Assembly: GCA_010093605.1 (NCBI GenBank)
Contig: MU004185.1
Coordinates: 2,360,427 to 2,424,426, forward strand
DNA: 64,000 nucleotides
From: Lophium mytilinum
Lineage: Eukaryota; Ascomycota; Dothideomycetes; Mytilinidiales; Mytilinidiaceae
Direction of reading: 5' to 3'
The notes beneath the pieces are model-generated. The model saw nothing but the letters and a program-made list of their open reading frames with translations, did no database searches and had not been told where the DNA came from. Below are positions 23,505 through 34,723 of this stretch, one piece after another. Made by a program: the position numbers and the translations under genes. Numbering within the stretch: the first letter of the stretch is position 1; each line of letters opens with the position of its first letter.

Positions 23505-24485
23505 TTACGCTGCATCATCACCCTTATTGGAGGTGATTCTGTGAACAGCGGCCTGGAGCTTCTTGTCATTGGCGTCTGTGAAGCCTTTCATAACGCTCTC
23601 AATGTCGATAAGGACGTCGCCTGGCATGTCTGTTCGCTGTTGGATCGCGAAGTCGCCGAACACGCCGAGGAAGTCTTCAAGCCTCCACTTATCGATGGGC
23701 GGGCATTCATACTCGCCGTCTTCGGTAGGGGCAAGCAAAAACCTCAGATATGAAATTGCACTGAAAAACGGATTCCACTCCGGATCCATTTCGAAAGAAC
23801 AATCAAGTCCCATGATTTCATGAATACTCAAATAAGCACGCGAGGCATCTTCAACGGCCAAGCAAACGATACCTGTCTCAGAAGTGGAACCATCAGCAAC
23901 ATAAGACATTCCAAAATCGATAAGGACAAGATCTGGGAGTCCAGAGAAATGCTGCTGAGACGGATTTAGCATGAAGTTACTAGGATGCAGATCGCCATGA
24001 AAGATTCGAAAGCGATTCAAACACGCTACGGCTTCAAAAAGTTGGAGACAGATGTGTGCTATAAACCCCTTAGGGATGTAGCCAAGCTTGCGTACAGATG
24101 TCAATGAGAATTCCGCTACATTTGGGCCAAATATGACGCCCATTGCGTACGAAGGTTTGTTGGTAGGGTCTTGAAGGTCGCTTCCCAGAAGGTTGATGAA
24201 TCGATGTTGCAGATGGCCAAGTTCCAAGGCCTGGACGGCCTTCAAAACCGCCACTTCGTTCTCGATTTCCTCCTTGCTATCAGCATCCTCTTTTTTCAAC
24301 CGCTTGACGATGCACAGTTGTGCCTTGACTTCGGAAAGGCTGAAAATAACTTTCCCATTGCTAATCTCTTCGCAGTATGTTTGAGGTAATGAAAAGTACG
24401 TGCACCCGTAACGACCTTCGCCCGCGCCAACAACGTCTATGTACCTCATCGGGTCTTCTACTTCGGGGATGTTGACACCGGCCAT
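23505..24485 (-). CDS. Protein-kinase-fold protein, single exon
   Basis: An uninterrupted 326-residue frame from the ATG at 24485. Kinase landmarks are visible: a weak glycine-loop region (VVGAGEGRYGCTYF), a putative subdomain II Lys (AQLCIVKRLKK), a catalytic loop HGDLHPSNFML in which the HRD motif is HGD, and a metal-binding DFG in LVLIDFGMSY. The GD-type catalytic loop and the modest similarity to Ser/Thr kinases suggest an atypical or small-molecule-like kinase, common in fungal accessory genomes. It may be active because the catalytic Asp, the Asn and the DFG Asp are kept. The C-terminal half (WNPFFSAISYLRFLLAPTED) is not familiar. No partner is evident nearby. Confidence 0.75.
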   Translation of the reverse strand: MAGVNIPEVEDPMRYIDVVGAGEGRYGCTYFSLPQTYCEEISNGKVIFSLSEVKAQLCIVKRLKKEDADSKEEIENEVAVLKAVQALELGHLQHRFINLLGSDLQDPTNKPSYAMGVIFGPNVAEFSLTSVRKLGYIPKGFIAHICLQLFEAVACLNRFRIFHGDLHPSNFMLNPSQQHFSGLPDLVLIDFGMSYVADGSTSETGIVCLAVEDASRAYLSIHEIMGLDCSFEMDPEWNPFFSAISYLRFLLAPTEDGEYECPPIDKWRLEDFLGVFGDFAIQQRTDMPGDVLIDIESVMKGFTDANDKKLQAAVHRITSNKGDDAA

Positions 24486-25672
24486 CTGACCTGATATCTT
24501 GAAAGTGGATATTGGAGCTTGACCTGATTATGTGCTCTGAAAAGGAGAAAACGTTGTTTCCGATCGATTCGTCGGGATGCGCAGCTGGATTTATGTGCTG
24601 CAGGTGTTATTGTAAGGCAACAACGCAAAATGTGAACTTTTGGGAAAGGTATACAATGCAAGGTGTACAATGTTAGCACATTCGAGCACACTAGAGAGCA
24701 CTGTGCATCTGAGCGCCCGTCATCAATGAACTGCAAAAGGTTTCCCTACTTGAAGACATGAAGTGGACTTTCTTATGGCCGTTAGACTGGATCTCTTCCT
24801 CAAGTGCCGTGGTTCTATGCATACGTTCTTTCTGTCACTGCTCTCAGATGGCAACGGTGAAGAGCCGGACGAAATGGAAGTAGTGGGGTGCGACATAATG
24901 AAAGTATGAGCCGGGTGAGTATCTGTGCTAGCTTGAAGTTAGTAAGGTGTTTATGTTGGCTGCGATTGAATGGTCAGGTATTCGAATGTACGAACTGAGT
25001 ATTGAGGTGAAAATCATACACTGAAGTTGAGAGAGTTACAGGGCTATAGAATGTCAAAATTGAACGCAGTACGCCTTATCCAACGATGTACTTTTACATC
25101 GGATTGGAATATCGAGATTATGGAAGAAGAAGAAGAAGAAGATCTAATGATGCTGGTAACATTTATTAGTCTGCCTCGGGAGATTCGTGGAGCAGATGGG
25201 ACGCAACCACATCCTGGAGCTTTCGCTCGAAAGTTGACAAAACTCTTGCTTTCTAGAACAATGGCAATGTCCTCAACGACTGCAGACTCCTTTTGAGCTC
25301 GGCGCTGGGGGGCTCACAACGATGCTAGAGTTAGCATTTACTCGTCACAATAATGCTAGAGTTAGCATATACCTGGGAATTTTGTTCGAAGCGGTCTTGC
25401 GACGCAGGGCGTTGGAAGTCTCGATGATATTCCGAGGAAAGGGGCGAGCGGATACATTGCTCGGAAAGGCTAGACTGGCATTCACATTCCGGCAGGGATA
25501 TCTCCTCCGACGACAAGCCGAGTTTCTGCGCTTGGCCACGCTCGCGACATCTTCACTCATTGAGTAGTCAGCATATACGAGAGCGAAGCCTTGTGCATAG
25601 TAGAGACCGCGCAATGCCTCACACGAGAATCCGCAACTTTGCCCGTGTTCCTCACCTGCACCGACCTCAACC
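24486..25672. other. Intergenic upstream of the dehydratase gene
   Basis: No convincing gene. It contains a short gaa repeat (25125-25139) and the duplicated palindrome at 25322-25368. The distal part should hold the promoter for the gene starting at 25673. Confidence 0.45.
25322..25368. promoter_or_regulatory. Two identical 16-bp palindromic sites
   Basis: The 16-mer atgctagagttagcat occurs at 25322-25337 and again at 25353-25368. Each copy is a 6-bp inverted repeat (ATGCTA/TAGCAT) around GAGT, and they start 31 bp apart, about three helical turns. They lie 300-350 bp upstream of the dehydratase start. Paired binding sites for a dimeric factor are a reasonable guess. Confidence 0.4.
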
Positions 25673-27188
25673 ATGCCGGACAGCTATGGAACTCCGGGAT
25701 CCGCCAGTCCTGTCGAACACCACGGTGGGGGGATGAAACGTAACTTCACAACCACACTACACTCTGATTCACTGCATATGCTAAAATTGACGCAGACCGG
25801 AGAAACTCGACCGTCCTCAATCCAAAGTCCTACGTTACGCCTGAAGTTTGGACGCAAGCACCCGTGCTGAAAGGCAGCACCAAGTTCGAGCCTCTGCCGA
25901 ATATCAAGAATATCATGGTCACAGGAGGCGCAGGCTTCATGTACGCCCCTCTTCCCCAGAGTCGATTGTGCAGTGAAACGATGCCTGCGCCACACAAGAG
26001 TACAAGCTGATCTCCTGTCCACCTAGAGCATGCTGGTTCGTCCGCCACCTGACCCTGACCTACCCGGAATACAACGTCGTATCCTTCGACAAGCTGGACT
26101 ATTGTGCCACGCTCAATAACACGCGCGTTCTGGAAGACCGTCCCAACTTTGCCTTCGAGCAGGGCGACATCACTTCTGACGCGGATGTGAAAAGGTGCCT
26201 GCGGAAACACAGCATCGACACCATTTTCCATTTCGCTGCCCAATCGCATGTCGATCTCAGTTTCGGGAACTCGTACCAGTTCACGAATACGAATGTCTAT
26301 GGAACGCATGTGCTGCTGGAGAGGGCGAGGGCGCACGAGGTGAAGCGGTTCATTCATATCTCGACCGACGAAGTGTATGGAGATGTGGCCGATGACGCAG
26401 ACGACTTGAGCGAAACGAGCTTGCTTGCGCCTACGAACCCGTATTCAGCGAGCAAGGCGGCGGCGGAGATGATGGTCAACGCGTATCGGAAGAGCTTCAA
26501 GTTACCCGTCATTACGGTGCGGGCGAATAACGTGTATGGACCACATCAGTTTCCAGAGAGTGAGTATCGCTTCTTAGTCTTCGCACTGCTCACTCTGACA
26601 ATGCCAGAAATCATACCAAAGTTTATAATGCTGCTTCAGCGGGGGAGCAAGTTACTTGTTCACGGCGACGGCTCGCCAACTCGACGATACCTGTACGCTG
26701 GAGACATTGTAGACGCTTTAGACACCATCTTTCACAAGGGCGTAGTTGGGCAGATATACAATATCGCGACCCAAGATGAGGTTTCGAACACTGAAATATG
26801 CCACAAGCTACTGGACATCTTCGGCTTACCACACAGCACGCCCGAGGAGCTCAGTAGATGGGTGGAGCACACCGAAGACCGGCCGTTCAACGACCATCGT
26901 TATGCTACCGACGGTGCGAAGCTGGCGGCATTGGGATGGCATCCTCAGACGAATTTCGATGACGGGCTGAAAACGACTGTGGACTGGTATAGACGCTTCG
27001 GTGAAATGTGGTGGGGAGATATCAGCCGCATCTTGACTCCGTTCCCAGTCATAGAGGGGAATGAGGTCTGGACACGAGAAGAGCACGACGCGTTGCCGTC
27101 AGACGGAGAGTTGGGGCCAGAGGAGAATAGAATGAATTGGACGAAGAAGGCGCTGAATAGCCTTCAGGCTTCTGGCGACACGGTTTAG
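25673..27188 (+). CDS. NDP-glucose 4,6-dehydratase (UDP/dTDP-rhamnose pathway type)
   Basis: Four exons: 25673-25724, 25796-25940, 26027-26559 and 26608-27188. All joins keep the frame. The intron 1 donor is gtgggg, so the N-terminus is less certain. The Rossmann motif VTGGAGFIACWFVRHL is split by intron 2. Further on are FHFAAQSHVDLSF, the catalytic HISTDEVYGD with the Thr-Asp-Glu active residues, and NPYSASKAAAEMMV with the Tyr-x3-Lys pair. VRANNVYGPHQFPEK and GSPTRRYLYAGDIVDA follow; the first crosses intron 3. The enzyme converts NDP-glucose to NDP-4-keto-6-deoxyglucose with tightly bound NAD. In filamentous fungi the UDP-form starts UDP-rhamnose synthesis for wall glycans. The partner epimerase/reductase was not found in this window. 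Confidence 0.9.
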
Positions 27189-27229
27189 AGGCTTCGCCCA
27201 GATGTTTGACTCTCTCAGCGCTTTGGTAG

Positions 27230-27808
27230 ACCTTTTTGGACGAAAAATCCATCCCGACAGTATGTCGTACCCGGCTACGACGAGGAACAGATAATCACTT
27301 TGACCCGGCACGAATCCCAGCAAAGGCACGTCGCCATAACTAGGCTCATATTTTTTGGCCCAATGCCTTTGAGACCACTCCGATCGGCACAGATACCGTG
27401 TGCCATTGTTACGAGGTCGGCCCCATCCCAGACATAGTCGCCCATTCTTGACGGTTCCGAGACGCTTCCGCCTAATAGAAGACAATTGAAAAGGAGATAG
27501 GGCAATATATGATGATACTCTGTGGGACTTGCTGCAAAGCCGCATCCTTCAATGCCATAGCTTTCAATTTTGCGAGTGCCAGCCTCGAACCGAAGAGCGG
27601 CAATGATTTCAATGAATCCTTGAATGTTCCAAAGCATTGTGATGCGTGCTGGCCACTGCTTCGGTTCGATTTTGGCCATCCTAGCGACAGTGCTCTGGGC
27701 ATCTGGTGGCGGTTTAGGATTTAGTATGGTGTGGATTTACCATGAGACTTGATACCCTGTTGCTAGAATCCGTTCGCTGATGGCGGGATGCAGCATCGGT
27801 TTCAGCAT
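27230..27808 (-). pseudogene. Unknown gene, apparently frameshifted
   Basis: The frame from the ATG at 27808 (MLKPMLHPAISERILATGYQ) is followed, after a possible intron, by a dense coding-like segment at 27690-27400 (PKQWPARITMLWNIQGFIEI, then GFAASPTEYHHILPYLL and MGDYVWDGADLVTMAHG). Coding character then moves to another frame (KKYEPSYGDVPLLGFVPGQS, then LVVAGYDILSGWIFRPK). The switch near 27385-27400 has no good intron signal, so a small indel is likely. I do not recognise the family. The gene converges on the dehydratase and its end overlaps the dehydratase 3' flank. Confidence 0.4.
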
Positions 27809-28370
27809 GGTCGCAAGAGCTATTGTACTATTTTAGGAGACTTCCGGTGAGGCCATCTTTGGAAGAAGCTCTGTCAGCTTTTTTTCAATATCGCTAGCCG
27901 TCCTGGGTAGGGTTGCATATTCGCATTGTTGGAGTTTGGAGAGCATGAAATGTATTTTGCTTGTAGAAAAGAAGAACTTACAGCGACTCTGTTAACCAGA
28001 AGCCTCCTGCATCTCCTGTATGATGCCTGGCTAATTATAGTGAAGGTGGCTGAATCAAGGGTGGCTAGACTGTGGTGCAAACCGAACAAACACGTGCTCC
28101 GCCACACTTCCACGACGTCCCCCGGCCCCAACTTCAGCTTCAGCTGTCCTGAGACACTACCCCTCTCCCTGACACACCTGAATTCAGCGCCTGCTACACC
28201 ACGACAGCACTCCAATCCACTCCCCTCAACTTTTGTATCTCAATTGCCCTCTTCGACTTCTTTCACACCTCAAATACACCCGCCAGACTCACCCTGCGAG
28301 TCACCCTAGGTAGCCCCGCCCACCACTCACCATCCTCACAACCTCCTCGCAATCTCCTCACAACCCCACG
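27809..28370. promoter_or_regulatory. CT-rich promoter/leader of the Sec9 gene
   Basis: The stretch from about 28100 to 28370 is strongly pyrimidine-rich (repeated ctc/acc runs) and ends at the Sec9 ATG. CT-rich leaders are typical of well-expressed genes in filamentous fungi. No coding region is seen here. Confidence 0.5.
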
Positions 28371-29771
28371 ATGAAGAAATTCGGCTTCGGCAAGAAGGGA
28401 GACGACGACGACTCCTCCGCCCGCTCCGCCCTCTTCGGCTCCCGCTCCAAGAAAGACTCCAAATCGCCCGCTGCCTCAAACCCCTACGCCGCCCCTCCAC
28501 CCCCCTCAGACCCGTACGCCGCAGCCCCTCCCCCATACGCTGGGTCCCAGGACTCCTTCCGCCGCGACAACAAATCACCTGCCGTTACCAGCCAAGGCGG
28601 TGCCTATGGCGGCAGCGGTGGATACGGTGGCCAGCCGGGTCAGGGCCAGGCAGGCTACGGACGTAGCCCGTACGGCGGCGGAGCGCCAGAGCCCCAGGCT
28701 GCGAGACGGCCTGGTGGCTATGGAGGACTGGGGAGGGCCGATAGCAACGATACTATGACTACGGATGCGGGGAGGGAACAGTTGTTCGGCGCGGCGCCGC
28801 AGAGGGCCCAGCAGCAGCCGAGTGCGCCGCCAGGACAATACGGCGGGTATGGAGGCGCTCCGGGTGTTGCTGGAGGTGCTCCCGGGGCTGGGGGCTTCGA
28901 CGCTGGACAATCGGGCGGATATGGTGCATACGGGGACCGTGAGCTCACGCAGGAAGAGCAGGAGGAAGAAGACGTGAACGCGTCAAAGCAAGAAATAAAG
29001 TTCATCAAGCAGCAGGACGTCAGCTCGACGCGGAACGCGCTGCGGCTAGCCCAGCAGGCAGAAGAAACAGGCCGAGATACACTGGCGAGGTTGGGCGCTC
29101 AAGGTACGAACTATAACTCCCCTTCCACAATCTATAGAACAAACCTGCTAACGACAACGGTGCCCAGGTGAGCGCATCCACAACACCGAACGCAACCTCG
29201 ACCTCGCCTCCTCCCAGAACAGAATTGCAGAGGAAAAGGCCCGGGAACTGAAGACCCTCAACAAGTCCATGTTCGCCGTCCATGTCGGCAACCCCTTCAC
29301 CAGCGCCTCCCGCCGCGAAGCCCGCGACGCCCAGCTCATGGAAACCCACCGTACCGAGCGCGAACAGCGTGACGCCACGCGCAAACAGGCATGGGAATCG
29401 CAGAGCCGCGCGCAGGCCGTGGGACGCGACCTCAACGGCAACTTGATCCGGAAGCCGCCCGGGGGCAGCACGCTGGCGGACCGCGCGAAGTACCAGTTTG
29501 AGGCGGATAGCGAGGATGACGAGATGGAGAACGAGATTGATGGGAACTTGGATGCGCTGCATGGCGCCGCGAAGAGGCTGAATGGGCTGGGCAGGGCTAT
29601 GGGCCAGGAGGTGGATACGCAGAACCGGCATATCGAGAGGATTATTGGGAAGACGGATAAGGTTGACGATCAAATTGCTATGGTAAGCTCAATTCTTTTC
29701 TTGTTGATTGTTGTGGGGATGTTGAGGCTAACACGTCGCAGAATCGTGCAAGGCTCGATCGTATTCATTGA
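28371..29771 (+). CDS. SEC9: Sec9-type t-SNARE (SNAP-25 homologue)
   Basis: Exons 28371-29103, 29168-29682 and 29742-29771 give about 425 residues. The first 190 are low-complexity (Pro/Tyr/Ala, then Gly/Tyr-Gly repeats). The first Qb SNARE helix covers about 200-270 (EIKFIKQQDVSSTRNALRLA). A conserved linker with NPFTS follows, and the second Qc SNARE helix runs from about 360 to the end (LDALHGAAKRLNGLGRAMGQ, closing VDDQIAM and NRARLDRIH across the last intron). Sec9 pairs with Sso syntaxin and Snc synaptobrevin to fuse secretory vesicles at the plasma membrane. There is no transmembrane segment, as in yeast Sec9. A housekeeping gene; reading frame intact. Confidence 0.92.
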
Positions 29772-30073
29772 GAGTTCGTTGAAAGGGATGTATATGTGTT
29801 TGAAGTGTGTTCAGTATGGGGTTAGTTGTATGTGAATTGGGCTAAGCTACACAACGTAGGGGATAGAGTAGCATGGCATAATTGGTTGGAGTTCTAGCTT
29901 TATTATCTCTCATTGCCTTAATTAAGGACTTTCCAGATCTGCGCCTACAACTGCCATCTTTATAGGATTGAATTAAAAAGGAGCCATGCATTTTCATTTC
30001 CCTAATCGTACTACATATATGCGTAGAAACTTACCTTATATCACATGCACGCAACCCTTTGCGCTGGCACTAC
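29772..30073. other. Intergenic between convergent SEC9 and AMS1
   Basis: About 300 bp holding the two 3' flanks. No gene is seen. Confidence 0.5.
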
Positions 30074-33000
30074 CTAATCCGATAAGACCAACCTGAACGT
30101 CGCCACCTCAAACGCCCTTATCTCAATCTCGACCCCCTTACTCGTCCTCTCTCCATCGACTAGCACCTCCGTCTCTACTAAACTGATCTCCTCACCCTCG
30201 TCCTCGAGCACATTGCACTTCTCCACCCTCTTGACATCCAAAACTCCCCAACTCAGCACACCCCTACTCCTTCCACCCATGGCATCGTACAACCTGACAA
30301 TAACGCTGCGATCTTTGCGCAACGGAATGCCAATGGACGGCATATCCTTGTCGTCCTCGCCGCGCTTTACGGTGTCGAGGACCAAGTTGTCGGCCCCGGA
30401 AATACGGAGGGAGGAGAGCAGGGGCGCAACGCTAGCTGGAGAGGTATGTGTAGCGAGGTGGAGTGGCGAGTTGAAGGCGCGAGCAGTGCGAATCGTCAGA
30501 GGCGAGAGGGGGCCGGTGTGCGGGAGAATGGCATAACGAATGTGATGGCGGCCTTGCATATATCATTAGCAACATGTTCTGTGCAAAGGGGAACATATAC
30601 TTACCCATATCAGCATGCGCATCCGGCGCCTTGGGCGCCCTCAACAAACTCAACCTCATCAAATCTCCACATGTCGCAAACCCATACTTCGACTCGTTCA
30701 GAATACTCACGCCGTACCCGGCCTCGCTCAGATCCGCCCACTTGTGGCAGCACACCTCGAACTTCGCCATATCCCAAGTTGTGTTGTAGTGGGTCGGGCG
30801 GCGCACGATGCCGAATTGGGTTTCGTAGGAGGCTTCTTGGTTCACGATGTCCACTGGGAACTCAACCTTGAGGAATTTCATTGTCTCGCGCCATTCCACT
30901 TCGCTGCTCATCTCCACGTAGCTGGGGTTGTCGCCGATGGCCGCGGCGAGTGAAATGGTGGTTTTGATCCAGCTGTGTTCGCTGATTTTCGTCTCGACCT
31001 CGACGGAAACGCGGTGCGGACCGGACTCTGTGATAGCGGTTTTGGCGGCGTGGAGCTCTTTCCGTGAATCGAGGTGGTAGACTTCGACATCCCATGCTTG
31101 CCAGTAGAGTGGCTTGTCGTCGAAGATGACTAGCTGGTTGGCCTTCTTGCCCTTGGGAATGATTTCACGCTTAGCAGCGAGGTCGTAGAGGGAAGTGATA
31201 ACGCCATCAGAGACTTCGACTTTGAATTGGCTGTTGGAGAGCTCGTAGACGCCTTGGGCGGTTTCTTTAATGGACGCTGAATATGCGGGATAGGCGGACA
31301 GCATTGGGCGGACATCCAGCAAACCATCGCCATTGACTAGATAGTAGGGTTCAATTGATCTGGCAGGTTTGAGTAGCTCTGTACGGGACCAAGGAAGAGT
31401 GTTGAGCCCAACTAGTCTGCCTATCGAGGACTCGCTCGGATGGCCGAAGCCGAGCGCTTTCATAGCACCCTTCAAGAGTTTTTCGCCCGTCTTGAAGACC
31501 TTTGCGTATAGCTAGGACAGCGTTAGTAGGTTGTAGATGCGAGATTACACGATACATACCTCATCCGAGTCGTCGTAGCACATCTCGATGGAACTACCAG
31601 GCAGACAGTCGTGGAATTGGCAGAGCAAGACATTTTCCCACATCTCGTCGATGTCCGACTTGGGATACTCATACTCGGAGTCTTTGATGCTTGCAAGAGT
31701 ACCTAGGTACTCGAGGTCATGCAGCAGAATCTCCGAGTACCGGTTGTTTCGCTTGTTGTTTGCCTGGGTAGTGTATGTTCCACGATGAAGCTCGAAATAG
31801 AGCTCGCCGTACCAGGTGACCAGATCAGTGCCATCTGCAATCTTCTTTTCTAACTTATCGAAGAAGTCCTCCACAGAGCCGCCAAGCTTGATGCGGGGCA
31901 GAAGGCCGACCTTGTCGCTGATACCTCTGCACCGTCGAAGCTTCTCAATGTGCTGGTAGGTCGGGCCTCCTCCACCGTCACCCTTGCCGAAGACAAGAAG
32001 CGACGTGTGGTCTTGGTCTAGCGACTTGTGCTGCGTGACACTGCGCTTGACGTCGCCAAAGTTAGCTTCTGCAGTGTAGGTCTCGGATGGAGCCATATGG
32101 CAGATGACCTGGCTACCATCGAGAGCAACCCAGTTGAAGGTCGTGTGAGGGAAGTTGTTGATGTTGTTCCAGCTCAGCTTCTGGGTAAAGAACCTGCTCA
32201 TACCAGCCAGTCGGCAGATCTGTGGCAGCTGAGTGGAGTATCCAAAGGTGTCCGGAAGCCAGAAAGTCTTGCACCGCTGACCGAAACGACTCTCAAAGAA
32301 GCGTTGTCCGGCAACGAACTGGCGAACGAGGGATTCTCCGCTCGGCATGTTGGTGTCGTGTTCTACCCAGCTGCCTCCAATAGGTTGGAATGTGCCTTCT
32401 TTGACCTTTTGCTTCACGCGATCAAAGACTCCCGGGTACAGCGTCTCCAGCCATTTGTACTGCTGCGCCTGCGAAGCGCAGAACCTCAGCTCCGGGTATC
32501 GATCGATGAGGTCGCATTGGTTCGACCATGAGCGTGCGACTTTGCGCTTCGTCTCTGCCCAAGGCCACAGCCAGCACGTATCAATGTGGCAATGCCCAAT
32601 TCCACTAACAATGGCTTCTTGGTCGCCGTCGTAGACCTTCTCAGAGTCGACCTTGTCACCCAAGAATTTCCGGGCGATCTTGCGGCACTCTTTGATGGCG
32701 TCGTTGCTTCCTTTGCCAGCAATGAAAGTGTCCATGATGGCGTTTCCAATCACACCAGCTTCGTGGGACTCCCACGAGTCGCCTGGAAACTCTCGAGACG
32801 CATCTGTTCGAATTAGCATTGAAGTGGCCCTAGAGTTCCTAGAAGCTTACCTCCGATCTCCCAGAAATCAAAGTAAAGTCCTCTAGCTTCAAGGTTGATA
32901 GCCACTATGTCTGCTGTATGCAGTTGGAAGTACGTATTTGGATCTGGGGGTTGGATCGAGTCTCCGCCCGGTGCATTGCCAAACATCTTGTTGCATGCCA

Positions 33001-33577
33001 TCTCGATGTAGAAGACATGCTCTTTCCCATCTCTGTATGACTCTGGGAGCACCCACTCCACTCGCTCCCCACCGCCAGTCAAGCCATGGACAACGTCGCC
33101 AGACTCGGTCCAGATCAAGCCCTCGTTGTTCGCATCCCACCGGAACTCGAGGTGCTCCTTGTCCTTGAGCTCCTTGGGTACAGTCAATTGGATGCGGAAC
33201 CAATGCGTCGACCAGCTGGGGCCAAACGCTTTGCCGACGCTCGTGGGGGTAAAATCGTGCGAGGTGGCGTCGTTGAAGGTTGGGCGCGAGAGGTCGGGTG
33301 GGGAGTAGACGGAGAGCTTGATCCATTCTGCGCCCGAGGCGCTAGCTTCGATAATCTTCCTGTATAAACGTTAGATATTTTGTTGATGTTGTTGTATAGT
33401 TTGAGGTTGTTCAAGCTATACTCACGGCGGGAGGTTCTGCTCTCTGTACTGGCCGTCGCCCATGAACATACGTAGCCGGTCGGCGTAGATGTTGTGAATC
33501 TTCTTGCCTACAGGACCAGCTGCAAGCTTCGGGTATGTGGCCGGGGGGCCCATCTTGAGGTGTGTTTCTCCTCCCAT
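30074..33577 (-). CDS. AMS1: Alpha-mannosidase of GH38, Ams1 type
   Basis: Five exons: 33577-33426, 33359-32851, 32803-31560, 31511-30605 and 30552-30074. They give about 1100 residues, the normal length for fungal Ams1. The N-terminus KLAAGPVGKKIHNIYADRLR is typical. The zinc-site motif GIGHCHIDTCWLWPWAETKR and the nucleophile segment KTFWLPDTFGYSTQLPQI mark the catalytic GH38 domain. QFHDCLPGSSIEMCYDDS and the beta-rich C-terminal domains follow. There is no signal peptide, in keeping with the cytosol-to-vacuole route of Ams1. The enzyme trims mannose from free oligosaccharides during glycan turnover. No lesion was seen. Confidence 0.93.
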
Positions 33578-34225
33578 GGTGTATAAGTTGGTATAGTTGG
33601 TGTGGTGTTGGATGATGCAGTGATGGAGCTCAGCTGCAGCTCCGTGCCTTGCAGCAAGAGGCGGGGATGGTGGCGCAAGCGGGAGCTCAGCCACCCATAA
33701 TCCCTCGACATCACTTCAACATCTGGACTTCGACATCACTTCACCACCACTCCGCCATCCACCTAGAATCGGAGCATAGCAGCGGAGGGAAGATATTCCT
33801 GAACATGCCCGTATTCTACTGCATGCCACCTCTTGTGCGAGGGTTGGCAGACACAAGATATGTCATGACCACCTCAATGTTACACTTCCCCTCACTCCCG
33901 TCCCTTTTCAAGCATCGGTCATGGGAGTGGATGCGATGAATGTGTTGGCATCACTCTCATTGCACACATCCAAAGAATCCTACGCTTTAGAGATCGGGGG
34001 GCTATGGCAGCCTACACTCTAGGGCTGCATCACTCCAAACATGCAAAATGATAAACAAGTCTTCCAATTTAGGTTCAATGCCCATTCAATTATCCACCAT
34101 TTCACGCATTACACGCTTCTTCACAGAAAACCATGACTCTCAACCCTCTCAATCTCGTCTCCCTTCCGTTGTCTTTCATTACATTCCTTGAAGCCTCATT
34201 CCCTTCAAATCTCCGGCTACCCAAC
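33578..34225. other. Intergenic: AMS1 promoter and BYS1-gene 3' flank
   Basis: No coding motif is seen. It serves as the upstream region of the mannosidase gene. Confidence 0.4.
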
Positions 34226-34723
34226 CTACGAACCCCCAATCCTCAAATACAAATCCGTAATCTTACACGCCTTGGTCACATCCATCTCCGGGGTCTTGAT
34301 CCCGGGACAATTATTGCCACTGACCTCCTCGTACCCAAACGGCTCCTGGTTGACCTTTCCAAAGCTATAGTAAATGTTCCCCTCTGCCGCATTGAGCGTG
34401 TAGCCGAAGATAAACGTGCCGGCGCCATTGTACAGCGCATCCGGCGCCTTTGTGATCTTCAGCGCTATCCCGGTCTTGGGGTCGTAGTGCTGGGACTCGG
34501 ACCATAGCGTGTATGGGTAAATGGTTTGCATGGGGCCGGCCACGCTGGAGACGGACCACAGGTAGATGGGCTTCGGCGTGGCATTGTAGACGTTGATTTT
34601 GTGGGCCGTGGCGTCGGAGGTCTCCCGTGTGGCGACTGCGATGGCGCCCTCTTCGGGAGTGGGTCGCGCGTAAACGGTGGCGCAGAGGCCGAGGAAGAGG
34701 GAGACGAGGGCGAGAAGTTGCAT
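34226..34723 (-). CDS. BYS1-domain secreted protein
   Basis: A single exon of 165 residues. It starts with a signal peptide (MQLLALVSLFLGLCATVYA). The mature part reads HKINVYNATPKPIYLWSVSS, then IALKITKAPDALYNGAG and EGNIYYSFGKVNQEPFGYEE. This is the beta-rich thaumatin-like fold of the Blastomyces yeast-phase-specific (BYS1) family. These are small secreted proteins, often induced during infection or growth-form change; no enzyme activity is established. Two cysteines lie near the C-terminus (NNCPGIKTPEMDVTKACKI) and could form one disulfide. A hydrophobic tail is absent, so it should be released rather than anchored. Confidence 0.75.
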   Translation of the reverse strand: MQLLALVSLFLGLCATVYARPTPEEGAIAVATRETSDATAHKINVYNATPKPIYLWSVSSVAGPMQTIYPYTLWSESQHYDPKTGIALKITKAPDALYNGAGTFIFGYTLNAAEGNIYYSFGKVNQEPFGYEEVSGNNCPGIKTPEMDVTKACKITDLYLRIGGS

